A stretch of DNA of 64,000 nucleotides from Haemophilus parainfluenzae. Lineage in GTDB: Bacteria; Pseudomonadota; Gammaproteobacteria; Enterobacterales; Pasteurellaceae. The notes under the pieces are model-generated. The model was not told the origin of the DNA and made no database searches. It saw only the letters and a program-made list of their open reading frames with translations. Position numbers and translations under genes: made by a program. The stretch is from assembly GCF_900450995.1 (NCBI RefSeq), contig NZ_UGHY01000002.1, forward strand, positions 1,855,001 to 1,919,000, written 5' to 3'. Within the stretch, counting starts at the first letter, position 1. Every line of letters starts with the position of its first letter. Below are positions 49,305-58,503 of this stretch, piece by piece.

Positions 49305-49366
49305 CGTGATTTAGCTCACAAATTTGAACATTGCTATTTGCAATGTAAAGGATTTTGCCGTATTCT
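49305..49366 (+). promoter_or_regulatory. CRP site and promoter of a candidate small RNA
   Basis: CGTGATTTAGCTCACA (49305-49320) is a near-perfect CRP site. TTGCAA (49338-49343), 17 bp and TATTCT (49361-49366) give a predicted start near 49373. The CRP site is then centred at about -61, the classic class I activation position. No gene follows before the next terminator. Confidence 0.6.
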
Positions 49367-49372
49367 TAAATC

Positions 49373-49451
49373 ACTAAAAATAAGTGCTATTTTTAAATAG
49401 CCGACATCTATTTTGCTTTCCGAGTAGTGCCCCAGTGGGGCACTTTTTTTT
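49373..49451 (+). ncRNA. Candidate CRP-activated small RNA
   Basis: The predicted transcript of about 79 nt has a 5' hairpin GCTATT/AATAGC (49386-49401). A single-stranded stretch rich in U and C (TATTTTGCTTTCCGAG) follows. It ends in a perfect terminator AGTGCCCC/GGGGCACT (49426-49444) with T7. It encodes no plausible peptide. The mdh transcript already ends at 49267, so this terminator needs another source. The layout (CRP site, hairpin, U-rich unpaired seed, terminator) resembles Spot 42, without sequence similarity that I can see. Confidence 0.55.
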
Positions 49452-49509
49452 GCCTTATTTTTAGTCGCAGCATAAAAAGTGATCTGCCCCCAAAAGTTGG
49501 ACAGGTTAG

Positions 49510-50315
49510 TTAACTTAAATATTGAGCTCGGTATTGCACTGGGCTCAATCCTTTGAAAGCAAGTTTAATGCGTTTTTGGTTGTAATACACTAAATATTCT
49601 TCAATTTCAGCCTGTAATTCAGTGATTGAATGATAAGTCCGAGAGTAAAAACACTCTGATTTTAGTATCGCAAAAAAACTTTCAATCACCGCATTATCGT
49701 AGCAATTTCCTCGGCGACTCATACTTTGCACCGCTTTACCCTCCAACATTTTTACCCATTCCTCCGTGCCATACAATACACCTTGGTCGCTATGAATAAT
49801 CGGGCATTCTGTCGGTTTAAGCCGACTAAGCCCTTGTTCTAACATCTTTTTTACCAATGAAAACTTTGGGCGTGTCGCAAAGTTATAGGCAATAATTTCT
49901 CGGTTAGCCAAGTCCATCAACGGTGAAAAATAGAGCTTCTCTTGCCCAACCTGAAACTCGGTAACATCGGTTACCCATTTTTGATTGAGTGCCGTTACTG
50001 TAAAATCACGATTCAGCAAATTCGGGCAATATGCGATGTTTTTCCTCGTTTTCCATGTCTTTTCTTGCGTAAAATGGAATGAATACCTAACTCGTTCATT
50101 AGCTTTAACACCGTTTTATGATTCAAATTAAAACCCATTTGGCGTAATTTAAACGTCATGGGGCGATAACCATCTCGTTTTCTGTTCTTTTTATACAGCG
50201 ATAAGATAGCCTCTTTTACCTCGTGATAATTTCGCTTAGTCTCTTTATAGTAAAAGCTTGAGCGAGGCATTTTAGCCACATGAAGTAAATCATTTAACGC
50301 ATGGTCCGGCTTCAA
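49510..50315 (-). pseudogene. IS3 transposase orfB, frameshifted
   Basis: This is a DDE integrase-core transposase in two overlapping frames: 50315-50013 (ends HIARIC) and 50019-49510. The shift falls in the run GGAAAAACA near 50043. Restoring one A would join GKRGK to NIAYCPNLLNRDF and recover a full protein with WVTDVTEF, HSDQGVLYG and NAVIESFFAILKSE (catalytic Glu). Upstream the frame continues into orfA (EKRKIIERLK), as in frameshift-expressed IS3 transposases. Confidence 0.85.
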
Positions 50316-50686
50316 TCTTTCAATAATTTTTCTTTTTTCTGTCGTTGTTTTTGACGATCGAGTGCCTCCAACTCCTTTAGGTAAGCAATCTCCGCACGAG
50401 CCAAGGCGAGCTCTCGTTGTAACTTTTTAAACGCTTTAGGTGAAAAGTCTGTGGTTTCTGGAATTTCAATGTCTTTCTTTTTCATCTTTGGCTTCGCTAT
50501 TTTCGGTGTTTGAAGGTTTTTATAAGGCGATTTTACGCCATCAAGCCCTCTTTCCCGAAATGCTTTTAGCCAATAAATGACGAGAGCGTGGGAAATTTGA
50601 TGAAGTTTAGCCACCTCACGGATACCATAATCCTGTTCGGTGACGAGTTTGATAATTTTCAAACGAAATTGATACGAGTAGGACAT
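50312..50686 (-). CDS. IS3-family transposase OrfA (second element)
   Basis: This 124-residue protein has an N-terminal helix-turn-helix (SYSYQFRLKIIKLVTEQDYG, then HQISHALVIYWLKAF, about 1-50) and a coiled coil near the end (ALARAEIAYLKELEAL). ATG at 50686 follows GAGGTG; a GTG three codons earlier is less likely. The A-rich 3' end (CAGAAAAAAGAAAAA) overlaps the orfB frame and may allow -1 slippage. Confidence 0.85.
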   Translation of the reverse strand: MSYSYQFRLKIIKLVTEQDYGIREVAKLHQISHALVIYWLKAFRERGLDGVKSPYKNLQTPKIAKPKMKKKDIEIPETTDFSPKAFKKLQRELALARAEIAYLKELEALDRQKQRQKKEKLLKD

Positions 50687-50731
50687 AATCTGCACCTCAA
50701 ATTAGGTGTCCAGGTTTTGGGGTGCAGATCA

Positions 50732-50775
50732 AAGTGCGGTCAAAAAACACTGGATTTTCTGACCGCACTTTTAAA
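50732..50775. terminator. Uptake-signal hairpin split by the IS, prs side
   Basis: AAGTGCGGTCA (50732-50742) and TGACCGCACTT (50759-50769) form an inverted uptake-signal pair downstream of prs. The stem is still intact on this side because the duplicated AAG rebuilt it, so it can still terminate prs. Confidence 0.75.
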
Positions 50776-50795
50776 ATGAATGCTAAGCGAAAGAA

Positions 50796-51743
50796 TTATT
50801 CAAACATTGCTGAAATAGATTCTTCATTACTGATACGACGAATTGCTTCAGCAAGCATGCTAGAAAGAGTCAGCACGCGTACTTTACCAAGCGCTTTCAT
50901 TTCAGGTGAAAGTGGAACAGTATCAGTCACCACGATTTCATCAATCGCATCGCTCGCTAAATTTTGTGCGGCTGCACCAGAGAATACAGCGTGAGTTGCG
51001 TAAGCAAATACGCGTTTTGCACCGCGTTCTTTTAATGCTTCAGCTGCTTTACATAATGTACCACCTGTATCAATCATATCATCTACAAGGATACAATCAC
51101 GATCTGCGACATCCCCGATAATATGCATAACTTGTGATACGTTTGCGCGTGGACGACGTTTGTCGATAATTGCCATTTCGGTATCGTTTAATAATTTCGC
51201 TACCGCGCGAGCACGTACCACACCGCCGATATCAGGAGAAACAACGATAGGATTGACAAGATCGGTTTTCTTCAAGATATCATCAAGTAAAACGGGTGAA
51301 CCGAATACGTTATCAACTGGTACATCAAAGAAACCTTGGATTTGCTCTGCGTGTAAGTCACAAGTTAATACACGGTCAATCCCTACTGTTGAAAGTAAAT
51401 CTGCTACCACTTTTGCAGTGATTGGAACACGAGCAGAACGCACACGACGATCTTGACGAGCATAACCAAAATAAGGAACAACGGCAGTAATACGGCCGGC
51501 AGATGCACGACGTAAAGCATCAACCATTACAATCAATTCCATCAGGTTGTCATTCGTTGGCGCACAAGTGGATTGAATAATAAACACGTCTGCACCACGC
51601 ACATTTTCATTAATTTGCACTTGGATTTCACCATCGCTAAAGCGTCCAACTGTGGCATCGCCTAATGAAATGTAAAGACGTTCAGAAATCTTTTTCGCTA
51701 GCTCAGGCGTAGCATTTCCAGCAAAGAGTTTAATGTCTGGCAT
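50796..51743 (-). CDS. prs: Ribose-phosphate pyrophosphokinase
   Basis: This 315-residue enzyme makes PRPP for nucleotide, histidine and tryptophan synthesis. It shows GNATPELA (9-16), the metal-ligand [11 protein letters not shown] block (about 129-139) and the PRPP-binding [15 protein letters not shown] (about 215-229). It follows ispE by 1 bp, the last gene of a lolB-ispE-prs operon, a widely conserved arrangement. Confidence 0.97.
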   Translation of the reverse strand: MPDIKLFAGNATPELAKKISERLYISLGDATVGRFSDGEIQVQINENVRGADVFIIQSTCAPTNDNLMELIVMVDALRRASAGRITAVVPYFGYARQDRRVRSARVPITAKVVADLLSTVGIDRVLTCDLHAEQIQGFFDVPVDNVFGSPVLLDDILKKTDLVNPIVVSPDIGGVVRARAVAKLLNDTEMAIIDKRRPRANVSQVMHIIGDVADRDCILVDDMIDTGGTLCKAAEALKERGAKRVFAYATHAVFSGAAAQNLASDAIDEIVVTDTVPLSPEMKALGKVRVLTLSSMLAEAIRRISNEESISAMFE

Positions 51744-51744
51744 T

Positions 51745-52668
51745 TTATATAACCTCAGGTTGAGTGTAGATAGATTGGTTGGTCGAGAGTTGTTTCAACA
51801 TCGCATGTAATGGTGAAACGTTTAATCCTTTAGCAACAAAGCCGAAAAATTCCTTCGGTTTTTGTTGGAAAACAGCTTGTGCTGATTTTTCATCATCAAA
51901 TTCAGCAAAAACACAAGCCCCGGTTCCGGTTAATCTGGCTGGTGCATATTGTAGCAACCATAGTAGGGCTTTTTCAACTTCAGGATATTGAGTTCGCACG
52001 ACTTTTTCGCAATCGTTTGCAAACGGTTGATTCAAAAGTTCGGCAAGGGATCTTTTTTCTGTATTGCGTGGCAAATCGGGAGCGCTAAAAACTACTGCAG
52101 TAGAAATCGCAGTTTCAGGTTTTAGTACCACATAATATTTTTCTTGTGGTTCGCAGTATTGAATTTTTTCACCCACACCTTCTGCAAAAGCGGCTTTGCC
52201 ATGAACAAAGATAGGCACGTCAGCCCCAAGTTTTAGCCCAAGTTCGGCAAGTTCATCAATGGATAAATGGGTTTGCCATAAATAGTTTAAAGCAAGCAGA
52301 GCCGTTGCGGCATTGGATGAGCCACCGCCAATCCCACCGCCCATTGGAAGAATTTTATCTAAATGAATTGTTGCGCCGAGCGTACAGCCTGTTTTTTCTT
52401 GTAGGAGCGTGGCTGCACGATAGATTAAGTTTTGCTCTAGAGGTAAGCCTGGAATTTCTGGTGTAATATGGATTTGTCTATCTTGGCAAATATCAATGGT
52501 GAGCCAATCGCCGAAATCAAGAAATTGGAAAAGAGTTTGTAATTCGTGGTAGCCGTTTGGCAGTTTACCGTTTATATAGAGAAATAAATTGAGTTTTGCG
52601 GGGCTTGGAAAGCGGTTAGGCTTTCCAAGAGAAGTTGAAAGTGCGGTCGAAAAGTGATGAGTTTTCAT
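51745..52668 (-). CDS. ispE: 4-diphosphocytidyl-2-C-methyl-D-erythritol kinase
   Basis: This 307-residue GHMP kinase phosphorylates CDP-methylerythritol in the MEP isoprenoid pathway. [21 protein letters not shown] (about 23-43) and the ATP loop [15 protein letters not shown] (about 107-121) are clear. The start is set at MKTHHF (52668), whose ATG shares a base with the lolB stop (TAATG). Confidence 0.94.
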   Translation of the reverse strand: MKTHHFSTALSTSLGKPNRFPSPAKLNLFLYINGKLPNGYHELQTLFQFLDFGDWLTIDICQDRQIHITPEIPGLPLEQNLIYRAATLLQEKTGCTLGATIHLDKILPMGGGIGGGSSNAATALLALNYLWQTHLSIDELAELGLKLGADVPIFVHGKAAFAEGVGEKIQYCEPQEKYYVVLKPETAISTAVVFSAPDLPRNTEKRSLAELLNQPFANDCEKVVRTQYPEVEKALLWLLQYAPARLTGTGACVFAEFDDEKSAQAVFQQKPKEFFGFVAKGLNVSPLHAMLKQLSTNQSIYTQPEVI

Positions 52669-53291
52669 TAGAACGCCCATTCATCCACACGAATTTTTAG
52701 GGTTTGCGATGTGCTTTTGTTCTTTAACAGAATATTTTCAGGCATCGAATTATCGGCATGATAACTTAAGTAATCGGCTGTCCACATCGAGCCATCAAGT
52801 GGGTAGCTAAATTCGGATAAAAGATGATTCGTTCCAACTTGGTAATCTGCGTTATCTGCTGGCTGACCTTTTAACCAATAAGATAAGTGCTCTAATGGCA
52901 CATCCATTCCGATGATTTCGCGTAACAATAATTTGGCATTTTTATCAGATTGTTGATTGCCTTTATTATCTGAAATCGTCATGCCATTAGGATGCATTTC
53001 CATAGTTAGCGTCGTTTTGCTAATCAGAGAATAAAGTTTTAACTTATAGGCTTTAGGGTTTTGATATTGCCATTCAAAGCGACTAGAAAAACGCTCTTGT
53101 GGACTGATGTAACCAATTTGTCCTTTTGTGCTATAAGATTGAATTTGTTTGATTTTTTTGAGGTGCTGTTGCCACGTAATATCGTTCTTATCAATATGTT
53201 GAACATCTGTTGGGCGTTCTGAATCAAGGGTACAAGCAGACAAGATCACACTTGCAAATACAGGTGCGAGAAGAGATTTTAATAATTTCAT
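52668..53291 (-). CDS. lolB: Outer-membrane lipoprotein insertion protein LolB
   Basis: This 207-residue lipoprotein receives lipoproteins from LolA and inserts them in the outer membrane. The signal peptide [20 protein letters not shown] ends in a lipobox LSAC (Cys 20). The LolB-type sandwich follows, with [24 protein letters not shown] frame extension to 53318 is not needed. First gene of lolB-ispE-prs. Confidence 0.92.
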   Translation of the reverse strand: MKLLKSLLAPVFASVILSACTLDSERPTDVQHIDKNDITWQQHLKKIKQIQSYSTKGQIGYISPQERFSSRFEWQYQNPKAYKLKLYSLISKTTLTMEMHPNGMTISDNKGNQQSDKNAKLLLREIIGMDVPLEHLSYWLKGQPADNADYQVGTNHLLSEFSYPLDGSMWTADYLSYHADNSMPENILLKNKSTSQTLKIRVDEWAF

Positions 53292-53355
53292 AACAAAATA
53301 TTTACTAAAAAATTGCACATATTGTAAGGGTTAGTTTACTTTTAGTAAAGCTTGA

Positions 53356-54600
53356 TTAAGCATTTAAGCGAGTTTTCTCGGCTTTCACTGCGGCAATTCT
53401 TCGACGTGTTAATTCATCTCGAATACCTTGCTTTTCAAATCCATCGGAAATCACTTGTTGCACATCAACGGCTAGAGCAGCTTGATAAAGTGTTTTGAGG
53501 TAATCAATTTGCGGATATTCTTTATTTTCAAAGCCAGTTCGTCCGCGAGTATCAGATAAACATACCAATAAAAATTCCTCAAATCGCTGAGGCTTGCGCC
53601 AAACATCAAAAGTATTAAAGAGTTTCACTACTGTTTCTGGGCGAAGTTCTAATGCTTTGTGTGCATGCGTGTGATATTCGCAAGTTAATTCGCCTAATTC
53701 TTGAAGATAATTAGGGACTCTAAGGCGTTTGCATAATGAACGAGTCGGTTTAATCCCCGCTTTTTCATGTCCATGATGACTAGGCCACATTTCTTTTGGG
53801 GTAAGGGCTTTTCCAAGATCATGACAAATCGCAGCAAAACGGACCGCACTTTTATTCAAATTGCTATTTTTTGTAAGCTTAACGGCTTGTTGCAATACGA
53901 GCATGGTATGAACAAAGCTATCAATTTCAGGATGATATTTGGCTGGGTTCGGTACACCATCTAAGGCGGCAATTTCAGGGAAGAACACTTTGAGCGCGCC
54001 AACTTGATGCAGCGTTTCAAAATAAATTTCAGGATGCGGTTCGTTTAATGCTTTTTCTGTTTCCATCCAAACACGCTCAGCCGTTAGGTGGGCGAGTTCG
54101 CCTTGTTCAGTAAGTTCAGCCATTAATTTAAGGGTTTCTTTGGCAATAGAGAAACCTAAATGATGAAAGCGAGCAGCAAAGCGAGCAACACGTAATACAC
54201 GAAGTGGATCTTCAGCAAAAGCGGGGGAAATATGACGTAAAATACGTTGGTGAATATCTTCTACGCCATGATAAGGATCGTGCAGTTTGCCATCTTTGTC
54301 TTGGGCAATGGCATTAATTGTGAGATCTCGACGAATTAAATCCTGTTCAAGCGTAATATCATCTGAAAAATCACAAATAAACCCAGTGTAGCCTTTGCCT
54401 GATTTTCGTTCTGTACGGGCAAGCGCATATTCTTCATGGCTTTCAGGATTGAGAAAAACAGGGAAGTCTTTGCCAACTCGTTGGTAACCTTGAGCTAGCA
54501 ACATTTCTGGTGTGGCACCCACGACAATCCAGTCACGATCTTTAATCGGTAAACCTAAAAGTTGATCACGTACAGCACCGCCGACAAGATAAATTTCCAT
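53356..54600 (-). CDS. cca: CCA-adding tRNA nucleotidyltransferase
   Basis: This 414-residue enzyme adds or repairs the 3' CCA of tRNA. It has the class II nucleotidyltransferase signature [20 protein letters not shown] (4-23) with catalytic Asp residues. A C-terminal HD domain ([13 protein letters not shown], about 247-259) gives phosphohydrolase activity in E. coli. Length is as in E. coli (412). Confidence 0.96.
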   Translation of the reverse strand: MEIYLVGGAVRDQLLGLPIKDRDWIVVGATPEMLLAQGYQRVGKDFPVFLNPESHEEYALARTERKSGKGYTGFICDFSDDITLEQDLIRRDLTINAIAQDKDGKLHDPYHGVEDIHQRILRHISPAFAEDPLRVLRVARFAARFHHLGFSIAKETLKLMAELTEQGELAHLTAERVWMETEKALNEPHPEIYFETLHQVGALKVFFPEIAALDGVPNPAKYHPEIDSFVHTMLVLQQAVKLTKNSNLNKSAVRFAAICHDLGKALTPKEMWPSHHGHEKAGIKPTRSLCKRLRVPNYLQELGELTCEYHTHAHKALELRPETVVKLFNTFDVWRKPQRFEEFLLVCLSDTRGRTGFENKEYPQIDYLKTLYQAALAVDVQQVISDGFEKQGIRDELTRRRIAAVKAEKTRLNA

Positions 54601-54661
54601 TTTGCTCTCCCGTCAAAATATAAAGAAAAGGTAGGCAAAAGCCTACCTCAACGATGAATCA

Positions 54662-55270
54662 TTACCAGCTATCACGGCGTTTACGTCTAGGTAAAATGTA
54701 AGGTAATACAAGACCAATTAACAAACCTACGCCCAACACAGAACCACCATAGATAAACCATTGAATTGCGATTTCACGTTTATTGGCATCAAGCATGGCT
54801 TCTAAATCACGATTTTTATTTTTCGTCATTTCTAATTCACGTTTAAGTTGTGAATTTTGTTCAAGCAATTCACTGCTTTGTTGTTCAGCTTGTTTGCTAC
54901 GGCGTTGAATTTCGTTTGTGCGTTGTTGCCAATCTGAATCGACACGATTCAGCTTTAACGTTAATTCTTGTACCTGTGCTTTTAATTTTGGATTTTCTTC
55001 ACGGCTACTTGGTGTAGAGCTTAGTTCAGAGGTTAAAATCCAAGCTTCACGATTTTTATTATCACGAATTAGGGTGTACTTTCCTTGTTGTTCCAAGACT
55101 GTTACCGCTTCGCCAGATTGGATTGCACCTGCGATCTTAAATTGATCACCTGCACCACGACGTAAATAGGTGTTCAGACTTTCTGTCACATATTGCGTTT
55201 CAGCTTGTACTGTTCCAATGGTTGAGCCCAATAGAACACAAGAAAATAAAAGTTTACTCACTTTTGACAT
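54662..55270 (-). CDS. ygiM: SH3-domain membrane protein (YgiM/TIGR04211)
   Basis: This 202-residue protein has a signal peptide (MSKVSKLLFSCVLLGSTIGTVQA), then a bacterial SH3 domain (SLNTYLRRGAGDQF, about 30-85). A long coiled coil (about 95-165) precedes a C-terminal membrane span (about 170-192) and a basic tail. Topology is periplasmic domain with C-terminal anchor. Function is unknown. The start is placed at the signal peptide Met (55270). Confidence 0.85.
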   Translation of the reverse strand: MSKVSKLLFSCVLLGSTIGTVQAETQYVTESLNTYLRRGAGDQFKIAGAIQSGEAVTVLEQQGKYTLIRDNKNREAWILTSELSSTPSSREENPKLKAQVQELTLKLNRVDSDWQQRTNEIQRRSKQAEQQSSELLEQNSQLKRELEMTKNKNRDLEAMLDANKREIAIQWFIYGGSVLGVGLLIGLVLPYILPRRKRRDSW

Positions 55271-55294
55271 AATACTTCCTAGATTCGTGAAGGA

Positions 55295-55326
55295 AGTGCG
55301 GTTAGAAAATGAAACAAACCGCACTT
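55295..55326. terminator. Uptake-signal inverted pair between pit and ygiM
   Basis: GAAGTGCGGTTAGAAAATG and AAACCGCACTTATAAT form an inverted uptake-signal pair: AAGTGCGGTT/AACCGCACTT. It lies just downstream of pit and upstream of ygiM on the same strand. Confidence 0.65.
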
Positions 55327-55338
55327 ATAATAATTATA

Positions 55339-56601
55339 CTAGTGGAAAACCGCGCGAAGGATGTAGAAAATCACAATCGCAAAGAATGCCCCAGCAGGTA
55401 ACGTCACAACCCATGAACTAATGATGTTACGGATAACCGTCAAGTTAAGCGCCGCAATACCACGTGCGAAACCGATACCTAAGATTGCACCCACTAAAGT
55501 TTGTGTGGTAGAGATTGGTAAACCTGTACCAGATGCCACAACAACAGTCATCGCCGTTGCAAATTGTGCAGCAAAACCACGACTTGGGGTTAAATCTGTA
55601 ATTCCTGACCCTACGGTTGCCATCACTTTTTGTCCCATTGCGATAAGACCAACAGCGATACCTAATGCACCTAAAGGTAAAATCCACCAAGCTAAATCAC
55701 CACCACTCAGGATTTTCCCGCCATTTTGCACGATTGATACCACAGAAGAAAGCGGACCAATTGCATTGGCTACGTCATTAGAACCATGTGCGAACGCCAT
55801 AGCACAAGCGGTTAAAAGCATTAAGATACTAAAAATCTTTTCTACTGATCCGAACGATCCTTTTCTTGCTTTTGCTGTAAATGCTTTGCTGCGGAAGTAG
55901 AAATGGCAGAAAATCATACCAACAACACTGATAAGCAATGAAATAATGAGCGTTTCATTGTTGGAAAGATTTAAACCAACGTGTTTTAAACCTTTTGCCA
56001 TGGTAACGATACAAAGTACGAATACGGTAATCGCCATGTAGTAAGGCCCGTATTTTTGTGCGTTTTTCAGCGGTTCTTCTGTATCGAAAATGAGTTTCTG
56101 GATACTTGCAAAGATGGTATAAGCTAAAAGCCCTGCGATCACGGGGGTGATAAACCAGCTTCCAACGATCCCACCAATAGTAGACCAGTCAACAGAACTT
56201 GGACCAATCGTAATACAAGCAAAACCAATTAAAGCCCCAATGATGGTGTGAGTACCTGAAACAGGCCAACCCATTTTAGTAGCGATAAATAACCAAGCTC
56301 CTGATGCAAAGAGAGCAGAAAGCATTCCCAATGCCAATACGTCTGGCATTTCGACAAATTGAGTGGGGTCGATCACACCACTTTTGATAGTTTCTGTTAC
56401 TTCACCACCGGCTAAATAAGCCCCGGCAGATTCAAAAATAAGGGCAATAATAATTGCTTGTTTGGCTGTAATGGTACCAGAACCAACCGAGGTACCCATT
56501 GAGTTTGATACGTCGTTGGCACCAATACCAAATGCCATAAAAAAACCGAATACCGCGGTAATTAAGACTAACCACGAACCGTATGCATTAATAATTTCCA
56601 T
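55339..56601 (-). CDS. pit: Inorganic phosphate transporter, PiT family
   Basis: This 420-residue membrane carrier takes up phosphate with a proton or cation. The duplicated PiT signatures are GANDVSNSMGTSVGSG (about 27-42) and HGSNDVANAIGPLSS (about 271-285), within about ten spans. The PhoU-like gene lies 35 bp upstream on the same strand, so the pair is an operon, the usual arrangement for this family. Confidence 0.93.
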   Translation of the reverse strand: MEIINAYGSWLVLITAVFGFFMAFGIGANDVSNSMGTSVGSGTITAKQAIIIALIFESAGAYLAGGEVTETIKSGVIDPTQFVEMPDVLALGMLSALFASGAWLFIATKMGWPVSGTHTIIGALIGFACITIGPSSVDWSTIGGIVGSWFITPVIAGLLAYTIFASIQKLIFDTEEPLKNAQKYGPYYMAITVFVLCIVTMAKGLKHVGLNLSNNETLIISLLISVVGMIFCHFYFRSKAFTAKARKGSFGSVEKIFSILMLLTACAMAFAHGSNDVANAIGPLSSVVSIVQNGGKILSGGDLAWWILPLGALGIAVGLIAMGQKVMATVGSGITDLTPSRGFAAQFATAMTVVVASGTGLPISTTQTLVGAILGIGFARGIAALNLTVIRNIISSWVVTLPAGAFFAIVIFYILRAVFH

Positions 56602-56636
56602 AGTGATTTCCTATGTTGTAGTTAATGTCGTCAAAA

Positions 56637-57317
56637 TTAGGAACGGGCTAGCATTAATTCAATGCGAGATCCTACACGTTGAGCTTGATCGGCTAATACG
56701 CCCACCCATTCGATGATTTTGTATAAGAACATCACATCGATAGGGTTATAACGACTTTCAATCGTGTAGAGCATTTTGCGTAATTTAATTTGCATTTGAT
56801 CCGTATCATCTTCAATGCTGTCTAGCTCTTGAATCATATGGTTCACTAACTTTAATTCACGGCCTTTAAAACCAGTTTCAAGTAGTTTATCCATTTCTTC
56901 AATCACTAAATGAGCTTGATGAATAGAATCTAAACTACGTTGAACATAATGCAAAAATTCTTCCTGCATTTCTTCAGGAATACCAAATTGGCGACCAATC
57001 ATGCGGCCAGCAATATCTTTAGCATAGTTAGCTAATTTGTCTTGTTGGGTGACTAATTCGAGTAAATCGGTACGATCAATGGGTAAAAATAAACCGCGAG
57101 GCAATTTCAAACGGATTTCGCGTTTTAGACTATCTGCTTCACGTTCACATTGAGAAATGTCTAGACGTGTTTTTTCTGCATCATCCCATTGTTTTACAAA
57201 GGTATGTTGGAAGAATGGAATTAATAAATCACAACATTCAGTCACTTTGTCAGAATGTTTCTGTAGTGGTTTTAAAGGAGAATGGGCAAATAATCCGAGA
57301 ATATTATTCATTGCCAT
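56637..57317 (-). CDS. PhoU-like (DUF47/TIGR00153) phosphate transport accessory protein
   Basis: This 226-residue all-helical protein of the DUF47/PhoU-related family has conserved CEREADSLKREIRLKLPRGLFLPIDR (about 58-83). It is always or nearly always paired with a PiT transporter and probably regulates it. The start is set at MAMNNILGLF (57317); a longer frame to 57338 is unneeded. First gene of the pair with pit. Confidence 0.87.
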   Translation of the reverse strand: MAMNNILGLFAHSPLKPLQKHSDKVTECCDLLIPFFQHTFVKQWDDAEKTRLDISQCEREADSLKREIRLKLPRGLFLPIDRTDLLELVTQQDKLANYAKDIAGRMIGRQFGIPEEMQEEFLHYVQRSLDSIHQAHLVIEEMDKLLETGFKGRELKLVNHMIQELDSIEDDTDQMQIKLRKMLYTIESRYNPIDVMFLYKIIEWVGVLADQAQRVGSRIELMLARS

Positions 57318-57454
57318 AGGTGTTTTACTCCATAACAAGGGTTAAAATTTCGGTTGCATATTACCTGATTTTATAAGGAAATACACGAAAAAGATCTTGA
57401 TTTGTATAAAATTATCTGTATATTTAAACAGTTAAAGTAATAAGGAAAAATAAA

Positions 57455-58477
57455 ATGAGTAATGAAGTTGAATTAAAGCTTGCAGTTACCTCTGATGCTT
57501 TCGATACCTTAAAAATACATCTCAATCAATTCAAAATCTTAGAACAAAATAAAGTCTTTCTGGGAAATACCTATTTCGATTACCCCGACCATTTTTTGGC
57601 GAAACAAAAAATGGGATTGCGTGTCCGTCAGGAAAATAATGATTTTACACTTACCTTAAAAACTGACGGAAAAGTGGTTGGTGGGTTGCATAGTCGTCCA
57701 GAATACAATTTATCTATACCTGATAATTCCGTACCCACAACGGAACAATTAACCTCATTGTATCCATTTGAAAGCTTGCCTTCCGCTACATTACAACCAA
57801 TTTTCTCAACAGATTTTAACCGCACTTTTTGGTTAATTGCGTTTGGTGCATCAAAAATTGAAGTGGCCTTTGATCAAGGAAAAATTTTATCAGGGGAAAA
57901 AATACAGCCTATTTGTGAAATTGAATTTGAATTAAAAGAAGGGCTCGTTTCAGATCTTTTCCATTTTGTCTCACTTTTACCTTTTGAACAGGATGTCTAT
58001 TTTAGCTCAGCAAGCAAAGCAAAACGCGGCTATCAATTAGGCAGCAAACCACTACTGATTGATTGGTTAAATAAATGGCGGGATTTCTTAAAAGAAGAAC
58101 GAGAGAGAAGTGCGGTTGATTCTCGCGAACAATTAAGTGCAGTCATGAAAATGGAGCAGCAATTGATAGAGGAAACTCTTTCATTCCCAACGGATGTGTT
58201 TGCTTTCGATTTTATGAAAACCGTTGAACGTGTCGGCGCATTTTTCAATCTTTATCATTATTATGATGACAACAAAGCCTTGTTTGAAAAACTGGAAGAA
58301 AATCGATCAGCTGAGTTATTAGCAAGTAATCAATTTTTCCTTAATGAAATAAAAGGCTTGATTACCTTTCATAGCGAAACAAAAGATAATTTTCAAACTA
58401 TTGAGAAGTTAAAAGCCTTATTAAAGAGCCGTGCGTATTTTGAAAGAATGCTTGGCTTAATGATGTTGATGGCGTAA
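57455..58477 (+). CDS. ygiF: CYTH-domain protein, inorganic triphosphatase-like
   Basis: This 340-residue protein starts with the CYTH triphosphate tunnel domain: ExExK at E4, E6 and K8 (in EVELKLAV), then GLRVRQEN and FTLTLKTDG. E. coli YgiF (433 residues) hydrolyses tripolyphosphate. Here the C-terminal helical CHAD-like part (about 200-340) is short. It is probably co-transcribed with radA, 26 bp downstream. Confidence 0.8.
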   Translation: MSNEVELKLAVTSDAFDTLKIHLNQFKILEQNKVFLGNTYFDYPDHFLAKQKMGLRVRQENNDFTLTLKTDGKVVGGLHSRPEYNLSIPDNSVPTTEQLTSLYPFESLPSATLQPIFSTDFNRTFWLIAFGASKIEVAFDQGKILSGEKIQPICEIEFELKEGLVSDLFHFVSLLPFEQDVYFSSASKAKRGYQLGSKPLLIDWLNKWRDFLKEERERSAVDSREQLSAVMKMEQQLIEETLSFPTDVFAFDFMKTVERVGAFFNLYHYYDDNKALFEKLEENRSAELLASNQFFLNEIKGLITFHSETKDNFQTIEKLKALLKSRAYFERMLGLMMLMA

Positions 58478-58503
58478 AACGGGTTCTCGAAAGGATAATA
58501 AAA

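Larger units (their letters stand above)
49480..50731 (-). mobile_element. IS3-family element of a second kind (defective)
   Basis: The element is 1252 bp with ends TGATCTGCCCCCAAAAG and CTTTTGGGG-like (right end GGTTTTGGGGTGCAGATCA). The target AAG is duplicated at 49477-49479 and 50732-50734. Its orfA and orfB differ clearly from copies 1 and 2, but the terminal repeats are similar. It is inserted within an uptake signal: excision restores AAAAAGTGCGGTCA at the left arm of a hairpin whose right arm is TGACCGCACTTTT at 50758-50772. orfB is frameshifted. Confidence 0.92.

Noticed and set aside
55421..55900. 159-codon plus-strand ORF inside pit
   Set aside because: Antisense shadow with proline/alanine-rich low-complexity composition.
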